Shown here in pieces: positions 17,242 to 24,363 of a DNA stretch of 64,000 nt. Below the pieces are notes generated by a model. That model did not search any database and was not told the origin of the DNA. It worked only from the letters and a program-made list of their open reading frames with translations. The translations under genes were made by a program, and so were the position numbers. The first letter of the stretch is position 1, and every line of letters starts with the position of its first letter. This DNA comes from Microbacterium aerolatum (GTDB taxonomy: Bacteria > Actinomycetota > Actinomycetes > Actinomycetales > Microbacteriaceae): assembly GCF_007988825.1 (NCBI RefSeq), contig NZ_BJUW01000007.1:1-64000 (forward strand), given 5' to 3'.

Positions 17242-18091
17242 CCCGTCCCTGGCCGAGGTGGCTGCCGAGCTGTACGCCGTCGCGCCGGCCGACTTCATCG
17301 CGGAGCGGAAGGCGCGCTCCGAGCAGGTGGAGGATCGCGAACTCGCCGCGCAGATCAAGGCGCTACGGAAACCCTCGATCGCCGCCTGGGTGGTGAACCT
17401 GTTCGCCAGCGAGCGGGCCGACCGGCTCGGGCAGGCGCTGCAGCTGGCCGCCGAGCTGCGCGAGGCGCAGGAAGACCTCGATGCGAAGACGCTCTCGAAG
17501 CTCGGTCGCGATCGTCGAGCGCTGACGAGTCAGCTTGCGCGCGAGGCTGCGTCGCTCGCGTCGTCGCGCGGTGCGCGGATCACGGACTCGACGGTGGAGG
17601 CTGTGCAGCAGACGATCACGGCGGCGTTCTTCGATCCGGATGCCGCGACCGCTGTCGCTTCCGGCCGGCTGGTTCGCGAACTCGAACCGTCGAGCGAGTT
17701 CCCGCTCGACTTCGACGCGGCCGTCGGCGGAGGTACGCCCGAGCGCACTCCCCCGCCGTCGCCGCCGGCGGATGAGGTGCGCGCGCGGCGCGAGCAGAAG
17801 GAGGCGGAGAAGGCCGTGCACGCCGCGGAACGGGATCTCGAACGAACCGAGCGCGCGCACGCCAAGGCAGGCAAGGAGCGGGAGTCCGCGGCATCCCGTG
17901 CCGATCAGTTCGAAGCCGAGGTCGAAGAGCTCGAGGGCGAACTCGCACGTGCACGAGCCGGGGCCGAGAAGGCGCGTGCGGCCGTCGACGAGGCGACCGA
18001 CCGCGCGGCCGCGGCGGCAGAGGACGTCCGCAGTGCGGAAGCCGCCGTCGCCACAGCCCGCTCGGCGCTGGAGCGCCTCGGAGGATCCTGA
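17234..18091 (+). CDS. hypothetical coiled-coil protein
   Basis: A 285-residue soluble protein. The N-terminal 150 residues are mixed helical (AAELYAVAPADFIAERKARS...KALRKPSIAAWVVNLF), then a Pro-rich linker (TPPPSPPADEV), then about 110 residues of Ala/Glu/Arg-rich coiled coil (EKAVHAAERDLERTERAH...). I recall similar Microbacteriaceae proteins as uncharacterised. The start is uncertain because no clear ribosome site precedes 17234; a leaderless uORF may drive it. Confidence 0.75.
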   Translation: MADPSLAEVAAELYAVAPADFIAERKARSEQVEDRELAAQIKALRKPSIAAWVVNLFASERADRLGQALQLAAELREAQEDLDAKTLSKLGRDRRALTSQLAREAASLASSRGARITDSTVEAVQQTITAAFFDPDAATAVASGRLVRELEPSSEFPLDFDAAVGGGTPERTPPPSPPADEVRARREQKEAEKAVHAAERDLERTERAHAKAGKERESAASRADQFEAEVEELEGELARARAGAEKARAAVDEATDRAAAAAEDVRSAEAAVATARSALERLGGS

Positions 18092-18103
18092 GCGGACTCG
18101 GCG

Positions 18104-19603
18104 TCAGGAGCTGCCGACCGTCGATTCCAGCTTCGACATGACCTGGTTGATCGTGAACGATGCCGACTCCTGTCGTGCCGGGAACTCGGCGAGAGTACCC
18201 AGCATCTTCGCGACGTAGGCTTGCGCGGGCACGAACAGGAAGACATGGTCGAGCACCCAGTCCCAGTACGTGTTCGAGGTGATGTCCGCGCGTTCGAAGG
18301 GGTCGGTGCGGAGGTTGAACAGTTTCGGGAAGCGCAGTTCGACGTAGGGCTCCTGCCAGACGCGCAGCGTTCCGGTGGCGCGCTGCTCGAGGAACACGAG
18401 CTTCCAGTTCTCGAAGCGCAGCGCCGTCAGGTCGCCGTCGTCCGAGACGTAGAAGAAGTGTCTGCGCGGGCTGTGCTCGGCGGCTCCCGTGATGTAGTCG
18501 AGCTGATTGTGTCCATCGAGGTGCACCTTGAAGTCGGTGCCGTGCAGCTCGGTGCCCGCCTTCAGTCGCTCGGCGATGTCGGCATCGCCGACCGCGGCCA
18601 GCAGCGTCACGAACCAGTCGTTGTGGCTCACGATGCCGTTGAGCGTCGTCCCGGCAGGGATGTGTCCCGGCCAGCGGAGCATCGCGGGAACGCGGTACGC
18701 GCCCTCCCAGTTGGAGTTCTTCTCGTTGCGGAACGGTGTCATGCCGGCATCCGGCCAGCTGTTCATGTGCGGCCCGTTGTCGGTCGAGTACATGACGATG
18801 GTGTCCTCGGCCAGTCCCAGCTCGTCGAGGAGATCCAGCAGGCTGCCCACGACGTCGTCGTGATCGAGCATCGTGTCGTGGTACTCCGACTGCCAGCGCC
18901 CTGCACGCCCCTTGCTCTCCTCCTTGGTGTGCGTGCGGAAGTGCATGTGAGTCGAGTTGAACCAGACGAAGAAGGGAGTGTCGTCGTCGGCCTGCCGGCG
19001 GATGAAGTCCGTAGCCGCGTCGCGGAACTCCTCGTCGACCGTTTCCATCCGCTTCTTCGTCAGCGCGCCGGTGTCCTCGATGCGCTGCGTGCCGTCGTCG
19101 TTCGCCCAGGAGTGGATGACGCCGCGAGGGCGGAACTTCTCGTTGAACCCGGGGAACTCCTCGTCGGTGGGATAGTCCGGATGCTCCGGCTCCTCTTCGG
19201 CATTGAGGTGGTAGAGGTTCCCGAAGAACTCGTCGAAGCCGTGAGCGGTCGGAAGGTGTTCGTCGCGGTCGCCGAGGTGGTTCTTGCCGAACTGTCCGGT
19301 GGCGTAGCCGTGGTGTTTGAGCGCGTCGGCGATCGTCGGGTCCTCGGGCTGGAGGCCCAGCTTCGCGCCGGGCATTCCCACTTTGGTGAGTCCCGTGCGA
19401 TACGGGTTCTGCCCGGTGATGAAGGCGGCGCGGCCCGCGGTGCAACTCTGTTCACCGTAGTAGTCGGTGAACTTCGCGCCCTCCGTGGCGATCCGATCGA
19501 TGTTCGGCGTCCGGTAGCCCATCAGGCCGTCGGAGTACGTGCTGAGATTCGTGATGCCGATGTCATCGCCCCAGATGATGAGGATGTTGGGCCCTGCAGC
19601 CAT
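18104..19603 (-). CDS. arylsulfatase-family hydrolase
   Basis: A 499-residue type I sulfatase of the alkaline-phosphatase superfamily. The metal-binding WGDDIG is at residues 11-16, and CTAGR at 54-58 is the C-x-A-x-R sequence whose Cys54 is converted to formylglycine. QNPYRTGL and the later STDNGPHMNSWPDAGM also match. No signal peptide is visible, so it is predicted to act in the cytosol or to be exported without an N-terminal signal. The start follows AAGGAGCACTC. The activating enzyme is encoded just upstream on the same strand (19688-20599). Confidence 0.93.
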   Translation of the reverse strand: MAAGPNILIIWGDDIGITNLSTYSDGLMGYRTPNIDRIATEGAKFTDYYGEQSCTAGRAAFITGQNPYRTGLTKVGMPGAKLGLQPEDPTIADALKHHGYATGQFGKNHLGDRDEHLPTAHGFDEFFGNLYHLNAEEEPEHPDYPTDEEFPGFNEKFRPRGVIHSWANDDGTQRIEDTGALTKKRMETVDEEFRDAATDFIRRQADDDTPFFVWFNSTHMHFRTHTKEESKGRAGRWQSEYHDTMLDHDDVVGSLLDLLDELGLAEDTIVMYSTDNGPHMNSWPDAGMTPFRNEKNSNWEGAYRVPAMLRWPGHIPAGTTLNGIVSHNDWFVTLLAAVGDADIAERLKAGTELHGTDFKVHLDGHNQLDYITGAAEHSPRRHFFYVSDDGDLTALRFENWKLVFLEQRATGTLRVWQEPYVELRFPKLFNLRTDPFERADITSNTYWDWVLDHVFLFVPAQAYVAKMLGTLAEFPARQESASFTINQVMSKLESTVGSS

Positions 19604-19687
19604 GAGTGCTCCTTGGTTCGACCGCGGATCGGGGCGGATGCCCTCGGCGGAAGCCAAGCAGGGATCGCTGTCGGAGCCCAGCGGTTC

Positions 19688-20599
19688 TCACTCGGAACGG
19701 GTGAGCCGGAATCCGATGTGCGACATGCCGGTGTCCTCGGCCTGCGGCGACCTGGCGGCGGGCCGGAACCGCAGGCAGTAGTCGGGCGAGCAGAGGTGCG
19801 ACCCACCCTTGAGGACGCGCCGCGGAATGTCAGGGAAGCCCTCCTGAGCGCTGGCGGCCGCGAGGAGGTTCGTCCGCTTACCGGCATCGACCGGGGTGTC
19901 CGACAGCCGCAGGTGCCGCGGGGTGTAGAAGTCGGTCGTCCACTCCCAGACGTTGGCGATCATGTCGTAGAGGCCGTAGCCGTTCGGCGGGTACGAGCCG
20001 ACGGGGGCCGTGCCGCCGACGCCCTGGTTGTCGTACGGGAAACGCCCCAGCCACGAGTTCGCCTGGGCCACACCGTCCGGATAGGGCTCGTCGCCCCACG
20101 CGAAGGGTGTTCCCTCCGATCCGCCGCGGGCAGCGTACTCGTGCTCTGCCTCGGTGGGCAGGCGCATCCCCGCCCAGTCGGCGTAGGCGACGGCATCCTC
20201 GAAGGCGATGTGCACGACCGGATGCTGCATCCGATCGTCGACCGACGAATCGGGCCCGAACGGGCTGCGCCAGAACGCCCCAGCCTGCCAGCGCCACCAG
20301 TTGCGCCAGTTGCGCAGATCGGTCGGGCCGGGCGTCGGCGTGAACACCATCGACCCGGGCACGAGGTCGGCGGGGTCGGCGCCGGGGAATGCGGCCGGGT
20401 CGAGCGGGCGCTCCGCGACCGTCACGTATCCGGTCGCGTCGACGAACTCGGCGTACTGCTCGTTGGTCACCTCATACCGGTCGATGAAGAACGACGCGAC
20501 CTCCCGTTCGTGAGCCGGTCGTTCATCGGGATAGAAGTCCTCGGATCCCATCAGGAACGTGCCGCCGGGGATGCGGACCATGTCGCGCGTCTTCGTCAC
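19688..20599 (-). CDS. formylglycine-generating enzyme (sulfatase activator)
   Basis: A 303-residue FGE/SUMF1-family oxidase that converts the sulfatase Cys to formylglycine. It begins with MVRIPGGTFLMGSEDFYPDE, carries DRYEVTNEQYAEFVDATGY and RLPTEAEHEYAARGG, and ends with GGSHLCSPDYCLRFRPAARS. In that last motif Cys270 and Cys275 are the copper-binding catalytic pair, followed by GFRLTRSE. The two catalytic Cys separate true FGE from other members of the fold. The start GTG lies seven bases after TACGCT, so it is probably leaderless. It precedes the sulfatase by 84 bases on the same strand. Confidence 0.94.
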   Translation of the reverse strand: MTKTRDMVRIPGGTFLMGSEDFYPDERPAHEREVASFFIDRYEVTNEQYAEFVDATGYVTVAERPLDPAAFPGADPADLVPGSMVFTPTPGPTDLRNWRNWWRWQAGAFWRSPFGPDSSVDDRMQHPVVHIAFEDAVAYADWAGMRLPTEAEHEYAARGGSEGTPFAWGDEPYPDGVAQANSWLGRFPYDNQGVGGTAPVGSYPPNGYGLYDMIANVWEWTTDFYTPRHLRLSDTPVDAGKRTNLLAAASAQEGFPDIPRRVLKGGSHLCSPDYCLRFRPAARSPQAEDTGMSHIGFRLTRSE

Positions 20600-20686
20600 G
20601 AGCCTCAGCGTAGTGTCCGGGGTCGCGTTCGGGGAGAGCCCGATCGAGCGCGAAGTCTTGGCGAGACTTGAAGGTCGACGGCGTCG

Positions 20687-21898
20687 TCAGGCCAGCATGA
20701 CAGCCTGGATGCGACGGTCGAGGTCGTCGAGTTCGGCGAGCAGTTCGGCTGCCACCCAGACGCGATCGCGCTTGCGCCCGGTGATCTCTTGGATGAACCC
20801 CGCGCGCGCGAGCCGTTCGATCGCCGTGTACGTCGCCTGCGAAGACGCCCCGGACCTCTGTTCGATCTCCGAGGCGGTCATGACCGGGTGGTCGTAGAAC
20901 GCGGGGATGAGGGCCTGTGCGGCCGAACCTGCTCTGGGCTGAATCTCGGCCGTCCATTCCTCGGGCAGAGCCTTGATGCGGATGATGGACACTCTGGAGC
21001 TGGTCGCCGCTGCCTGCGCGGATCGAGCGAACAGGTCCACAAGTGGAGCCGGCTCGCCACGGCGGTACGCTCCGAGAGCGGCGAAGTAATCCTCGCGCTT
21101 GGCGAGAAGGCCGCTGGCCAGTGGGACGACGGCGTTGCGAGTCACCCCGCGACGGCGGAACACCGCGGACACCAGGGCACGTCCGATACGACCGTTGCCG
21201 TCGGTGAAGGCGTGGATCGATTCGAACTGAGCGTGCCCGATCGCCGCCTGCGTCATTACGGGCACGTCATCGCGGTTGAGGTAGGACAGGAGATCGTCGA
21301 GCAGCGCAGGTACTCGCGCAGGCGCCGGAGGCACGTGCAGGGCGTCACGCGGTGAGTAATCGCTGCCGCCGATCCAGTTCTGCATGTCGCGCGGGCGCCC
21401 CGCGTAGGAAGCTTCGTGCGGGTCGTCCCGCATAAGCGCACGATGCGCCGCGAGCAGGTCCTCGAGTTCAAACCGTCCTTGTTCGCCGACGACGGTGACG
21501 AGGCTGTGCAGCGCAGAGCTCGCGGCGACCATGCTCGTCGCCGAGGTGTTCGAGCGGTTGCCGGCCAGAGCCTTGGCGAAGTCGACGGCATCGGCGGTGA
21601 TCCGCTCGATCTTCGATGACGCGACAGACTCGGTTCGCATCATGAAACGGCTCATCGCAGCCGAGTGCCCTTCGGCCTCCGTGTCGGCCTGGGCCACTGC
21701 CAGCAGCGCGTGCTCCGAAGCTACGATCGTCGGCATGGGCGGGACGTAGTCCAGCCTCGCGATCATCGGTGGGATGGTTGCGTCGACGGAGCTCAGCATC
21801 CGATCTGCGCGCGTCCCTCCACGCGTCTGCTGGTGCCACGGCAGCGTCTCGACATCGTGGGTCGGCCATGGCGCCCGTGCGAGTTCAGCGGACTCCAT
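20687..21898 (-). CDS. Fic family protein (AMP-transferase fold)
   Basis: A 403-residue class II-type Fic protein. A Fic_N region (about 30-130) contains SSKIER at 94-99, in the position of the inhibitory (S/T)xxxE(G/N) helix motif, here ending in Arg rather than Gly/Asn. The Fic core (about 140-290) holds HAFTDGNGRIGR at 229-240, with His229 and the nucleotide-binding GNGRxxR intact. The C-terminal 90 residues look like a winged helix (MTASEIEQRSGASSQATYTAIERL). Likely AMPylation, target unknown. A CATAAT box lies just before the ATG, with an inverted repeat beyond it. Confidence 0.92.
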   Translation of the reverse strand: MESAELARAPWPTHDVETLPWHQQTRGGTRADRMLSSVDATIPPMIARLDYVPPMPTIVASEHALLAVAQADTEAEGHSAAMSRFMMRTESVASSKIERITADAVDFAKALAGNRSNTSATSMVAASSALHSLVTVVGEQGRFELEDLLAAHRALMRDDPHEASYAGRPRDMQNWIGGSDYSPRDALHVPPAPARVPALLDDLLSYLNRDDVPVMTQAAIGHAQFESIHAFTDGNGRIGRALVSAVFRRRGVTRNAVVPLASGLLAKREDYFAALGAYRRGEPAPLVDLFARSAQAAATSSRVSIIRIKALPEEWTAEIQPRAGSAAQALIPAFYDHPVMTASEIEQRSGASSQATYTAIERLARAGFIQEITGRKRDRVWVAAELLAELDDLDRRIQAVMLA

Positions 21899-21917
21899 GC
21901 TTGATTATGACACGAGA

Positions 21918-21948
21918 TATTCAAGGTTACAAAGCCTATCCTTGAATA
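21918..21948. promoter_or_regulatory. inverted repeat upstream of fic
   Basis: TATTCAAGG (21918-21926) and CCTTGAATA (21940-21948) form a perfect 9-bp inverted repeat with a 13-bp spacer, 20 bp upstream of the fic start and overlapping where a -35 element would lie. This suggests an operator; the Fic winged-helix domain is a possible binder. Confidence 0.45.
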
Positions 21949-22059
21949 AGCGGCCGGCTACTCCGCGTGTGCGGCGCGAGCCGTGTACTCGATGAGTCGT
22001 TCGTCTCAGGCTGAGAGGATCGACCGGTGGCTCACCGAGCACGCCTCACGAGCGAACGA

Positions 22060-22106
22060 CGAAGGCCCCGACTTCCCAGTGTTTCCTAGGAGAGTCGGGG
22101 CCTTCG
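22060..22106 (-). terminator. hairpin downstream of a lost tRNA gene
   Basis: CGAAGGCCCCGACT (22060-22073) pairs perfectly over 14 bp with AGTCGGGGCCTTCG (22093-22106). It sits four bases from the tRNA 3'-end copy at 22110-22135, the normal place of a tRNA terminator on the minus strand, and marks the chromosome side of the island boundary. The T-run is poor. Confidence 0.75.
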
Positions 22107-22109
22107 CAG

Positions 22110-22135
22110 TGGCGGTGACGGTGGGATTTGAACCC
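22110..22135 (-). other. tRNA 3'-end fragment, probable island attachment site
   Basis: Read on the minus strand, this stretch is the T-loop (GGGTTCAAATCCCAC), the 3' acceptor strand CGTCACC, a discriminator G and CCA of a tRNA, most like tRNA-Ser. The sequence beyond 22135 does not pair with the T-stem, and no 5' half (GGTGACG) occurs nearby, so the gene is not intact. A bare tRNA 3' end beside a terminator is the typical att scar left when an element integrates into a tRNA gene. The tRNA identity is inferred from the acceptor sequence. Confidence 0.7.
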
Positions 22136-22313
22136 GAGTCGCGGAGATATCTCTGGATCCTGTTCGACCCAGAAGTCCGGAATTCCGCGGATTCAGGTCG
22201 GCATCAGCCGCGACTCAGGCGGATTCGATCCGGTCGGTTCCCGCGCATTCGTGGGTGATTTGTGGGACCTGATTCTTCCCGCAAGTGCCGAGGCTGTGCT
22301 GTCGCGAGGTGCT

Positions 22314-22685
22314 TCACCTTAGCAGGGTGGTGTGCGCCCTCACGCTGTCCTTGGACCGTGCGCGGATGGTGGGCATGGAACCGCTGAGAAGCCTGAGTTT
22401 CTGTGGGTTCTCGGCCTCGTGAGCTCGCGCACCTTGCACACAGGAGACACTCGAATACTCGTCAGAATCGCTTCGCTCGGGACACTCCGGACACTTTTCG
22501 GACACTTGATCGCTCACAGCGCGTTGCGCATCTGCCCAAAACCTCGCGAGCTGATCCGGAGGCAGTTCCGCCATATCTACAACGTGCTCTCGGAGGATCA
22601 CGATGTGCGAAGCGACAGCTGCGGGGGTAATCCGCGGCGTCCAACGCGCATGCTCGACCTCCGATCCGAGCACAACATATAGCAC
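22314..22685 (-). CDS. doubtful ORF with HIT-like N-terminal segment
   Basis: A 123-codon frame starting with GTG. The segment ASHIVILREHVVDMAELPPDQLARFWADAQRAV resembles the strand-helix part of HIT-domain proteins that follows the first histidine, but no HxHxH motif appears downstream, and the second half (ECPERSDSDEYSSVSC...) is low in structure. It could be a truncated remnant carried into the island, or a chance frame. No other gene occupies 22136-22759. Confidence 0.3.
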   Translation of the reverse strand: MLYVVLGSEVEHARWTPRITPAAVASHIVILREHVVDMAELPPDQLARFWADAQRAVSDQVSEKCPECPERSDSDEYSSVSCVQGARAHEAENPQKLRLLSGSMPTIRARSKDSVRAHTTLLR

Positions 22686-22759
22686 TCTTCCTTTTGCGTT
22701 CTTCCGGAGCGGCCATGGCTGGGGCGCCCGTGGGTGCGCTGACGGGAGATAATAGAGGG

Positions 22760-23071
22760 GTGAAGGTCGACGTTGTGCACATCGATGACTGTCCCAACTG
22801 GGTCACAGCTGGTGACCGTGTTCGTGCTGCGCTTGATGCGCTCGGCATGGTCGACGTGCCTGTCGGCTATGTGCTGTTGCGCACCCCGGAGGAGGCATCG
22901 GAAGTGGTCTTCGCCGGATCACCGACCATACTGCTGGATGGGCAGGATGCGTTCGCCTCAGGTGGGTCCACGACCGACCTTGCATGCCGGGTCTACATGA
23001 CCGACACCGGTCTCGCCGGACTGCCGTCGGTGCGCCAAATCGAGGACACGATCCGGGACCGACTCGCCTGA
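22760..23071 (+). CDS. small thioredoxin-fold/alkylmercury-lyase-like protein
   Basis: A 103-residue soluble protein starting VKVDVVHIDDCPNWVTAG. The CPNW motif after the first strand, the AGSPTILLDGQDAF strand and the final ACRVYMTDTGLAGLPS match short actinobacterial proteins often labelled alkylmercury lyase or thioredoxin family; they lack the lyase catalytic domain. The GTG start was chosen because GATAAT lies exactly six bases upstream (leaderless); an upstream in-frame ATG has no such support. It is the first clear gene of the island and lies next to metal and thiol genes. Confidence 0.8.
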   Translation: MKVDVVHIDDCPNWVTAGDRVRAALDALGMVDVPVGYVLLRTPEEASEVVFAGSPTILLDGQDAFASGGSTTDLACRVYMTDTGLAGLPSVRQIEDTIRDRLA

Positions 23072-23314
23072 CAGCGCCGGAACCGACAGTCGATTCTGTT
23101 GCACCGCGAGAATTGAACGCGTGAGCTCACGTTAATGGTGCAAGAGACCCCCGTTCCCCTCGATGCAAAACGGACGACTTTCGAGGGCGTGCCATCGGTT
23201 CATCGGGTTGCCGTTCGGGATCTACCCTGTCAGGACCATGTGATCCACCGGCCACAGATCAGGCAAGGGACGTCCTGAACGACCGGCCGATCGCAAGCTA
23301 TAAGGTTGTGGGAG

Positions 23315-23728
23315 ATGGTTCCCACAGTTCGATTCAGTCATCCCTCACGTGGTCGCGAGAACCGACTGATAATGATATTCGCTATCAGCGTTGCATTGAT
23401 GCTGCTCCTGGCGTTCGGTGTGGCTTCATCGATACATGCGGAAGTCGGCGGCACGGTTCATGAGACGTTCAGCGAGCCGTCGGCCACCGCGCAGACAGTC
23501 CAGGAATCTGATCCCGCTTTCACGTCCGGGAATCTCGGCGGAACTGCGATATGCGCCGTAGGCGTTCTGTTCGCCCTTGCTGTGCTGTGGCGGGTACGCG
23601 GACTCCGTCTATTCGTGTCGTGTTCGCCGGGCAACATTTTCTTGCGGCAAGCGTCAAGAATCACAGGGCATGCAGGCGGGCCTTCCATTCGCTTGTCCCT
23701 GACACAGTTGCGGATCTCTCGGACCTGA
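23315..23728 (+). CDS. small -SRT membrane protein, copy 1 (operon head)
   Basis: A 137-residue protein: basic N-terminus (MVPTVRFSHPSRGRENR), helix IMIFAISVALMLLLAFGVAS, a roughly 45-residue outer loop, a second helix around ICAVGVLFALAVLW, and a C-terminal region ending LSLTQLRISRT. It shares this plan and ending with copies at 26950 and 34193. It may be a divergent relative of DUF6153-like proteins, which I recall as ending similarly; function unknown. TAAGGT precedes the ATG by eight bases. It heads the DUF3515-CopD-CopC operon. Confidence 0.72.
   Translation: MVPTVRFSHPSRGRENRLIMIFAISVALMLLLAFGVASSIHAEVGGTVHETFSEPSATAQTVQESDPAFTSGNLGGTAICAVGVLFALAVLWRVRGLRLFVSCSPGNIFLRQASRITGHAGGPSIRLSLTQLRISRT
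23368..23386. promoter_or_regulatory. Fur-box-like palindrome inside copy 1
   Basis: GATAATGATATTCGCTATC starts 53 bases after the predicted ATG and matches the classical Fur consensus at 16 of 19 positions. The outer arms CTGATA/TATCAG are perfect. It encodes part of the first membrane helix. Equivalent elements occur at 27000 and 34246. Confidence 0.5.
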
Positions 23729-23812
23729 GCGTCTGAGCCGTTCACCTTCGACCCTCGCCGGACATTGCCGAGGGGTCCCTTACTGCGTCGCTGAAGACTT
23801 GGAGCACAACGA

Positions 23813-23854
23813 ATGACGAACCCCGACACGGTCATGAGCATCGGTTCCGCATGA
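23813..23854 (+). CDS. 13-codon ORF coupled to the DUF3515-type gene
   Basis: MTNPDTVMSIGSA, with TTGGAG eight bases upstream and a stop that overlaps the next ATG (ATGA). It is the best ribosome-entry point for the lipoprotein gene, which has no site of its own. Probably a coupling leader rather than a functional peptide. Confidence 0.4.
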   Translation: MTNPDTVMSIGSA

Positions 23855-24363
23855 TCACCTTCGCCCAGATGGCGAGGGGCTTTTTCGCGCTGGCCTGCAT
23901 CATGGGAGCGTCTGCGGTCTTGGCCGGATGCTCCCCCACCGTCACCTTGAACCCTGCTGAGAATGCCAACGCCCCCGAATGTGCAGAGGTCACGGTTCGG
24001 TTACCTGCTGCCATTGAGGAGCTCTCCCTACGTACGACAGACGCACAGGCCACCGCGGCTTGGGGCGACCCGACGGCGGTTGTCTTCACCTGCGGTCTCA
24101 AACCACCTGGTCCGACCACCCTGCAGTGCGTCACCATCAACGCGGTCGATTGGATCGTCGACGACACGGATCTACCTAACCTGCGTCTGACGACGTATGG
24201 ACGTACGCCTGCTGCCGAGGCGTACGTTGACACCAGTCGCCTGTCAGCGGACGCCGCACTGGGCGCCCTCGCGTCCGCCGTGCAGAAGTTGCCAAAGACG
24301 GGGGCGTGCACAGCACCAGACACGGACGCCTCGACACCGGGTGGAACCGAGGATACGCCGTGA
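23851..24363 (+). CDS. DUF3515-type lipoprotein
   Basis: A 170-residue secreted lipoprotein. The signal peptide MITFAQMARGFFALACIMG ends in the lipobox VLAGC (Cys about residue 28). The mature part has the DUF3515 pattern: NAPECAEVTVRLP, TDAQATAAWGDPTAVVFTCGL, TLQCVTINAVDWIVDD, RLTTYGRTPAAEAYVD. Three further Cys suggest a disulfide. Its function is unknown. Its stop overlaps the GTG of the CopD-CtaG gene, so it is part of the copper operon. Confidence 0.85.
   Translation: MITFAQMARGFFALACIMGASAVLAGCSPTVTLNPAENANAPECAEVTVRLPAAIEELSLRTTDAQATAAWGDPTAVVFTCGLKPPGPTTLQCVTINAVDWIVDDTDLPNLRLTTYGRTPAAEAYVDTSRLSADAALGALASAVQKLPKTGACTAPDTDASTPGGTEDTP

Noticed and set aside
18221..20671. 816-codon plus-strand frame across the sulfatase and FGE genes
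   Set aside because: It is antisense to two recognised genes with intact active sites and has no motif.
22110..22200. Intact tRNA-Ser gene on the minus strand
   Set aside because: Only the T-loop and acceptor 3' strand are present; the T-stem 5' side does not pair and no GGTGACG 5' end occurs within 100 bases.
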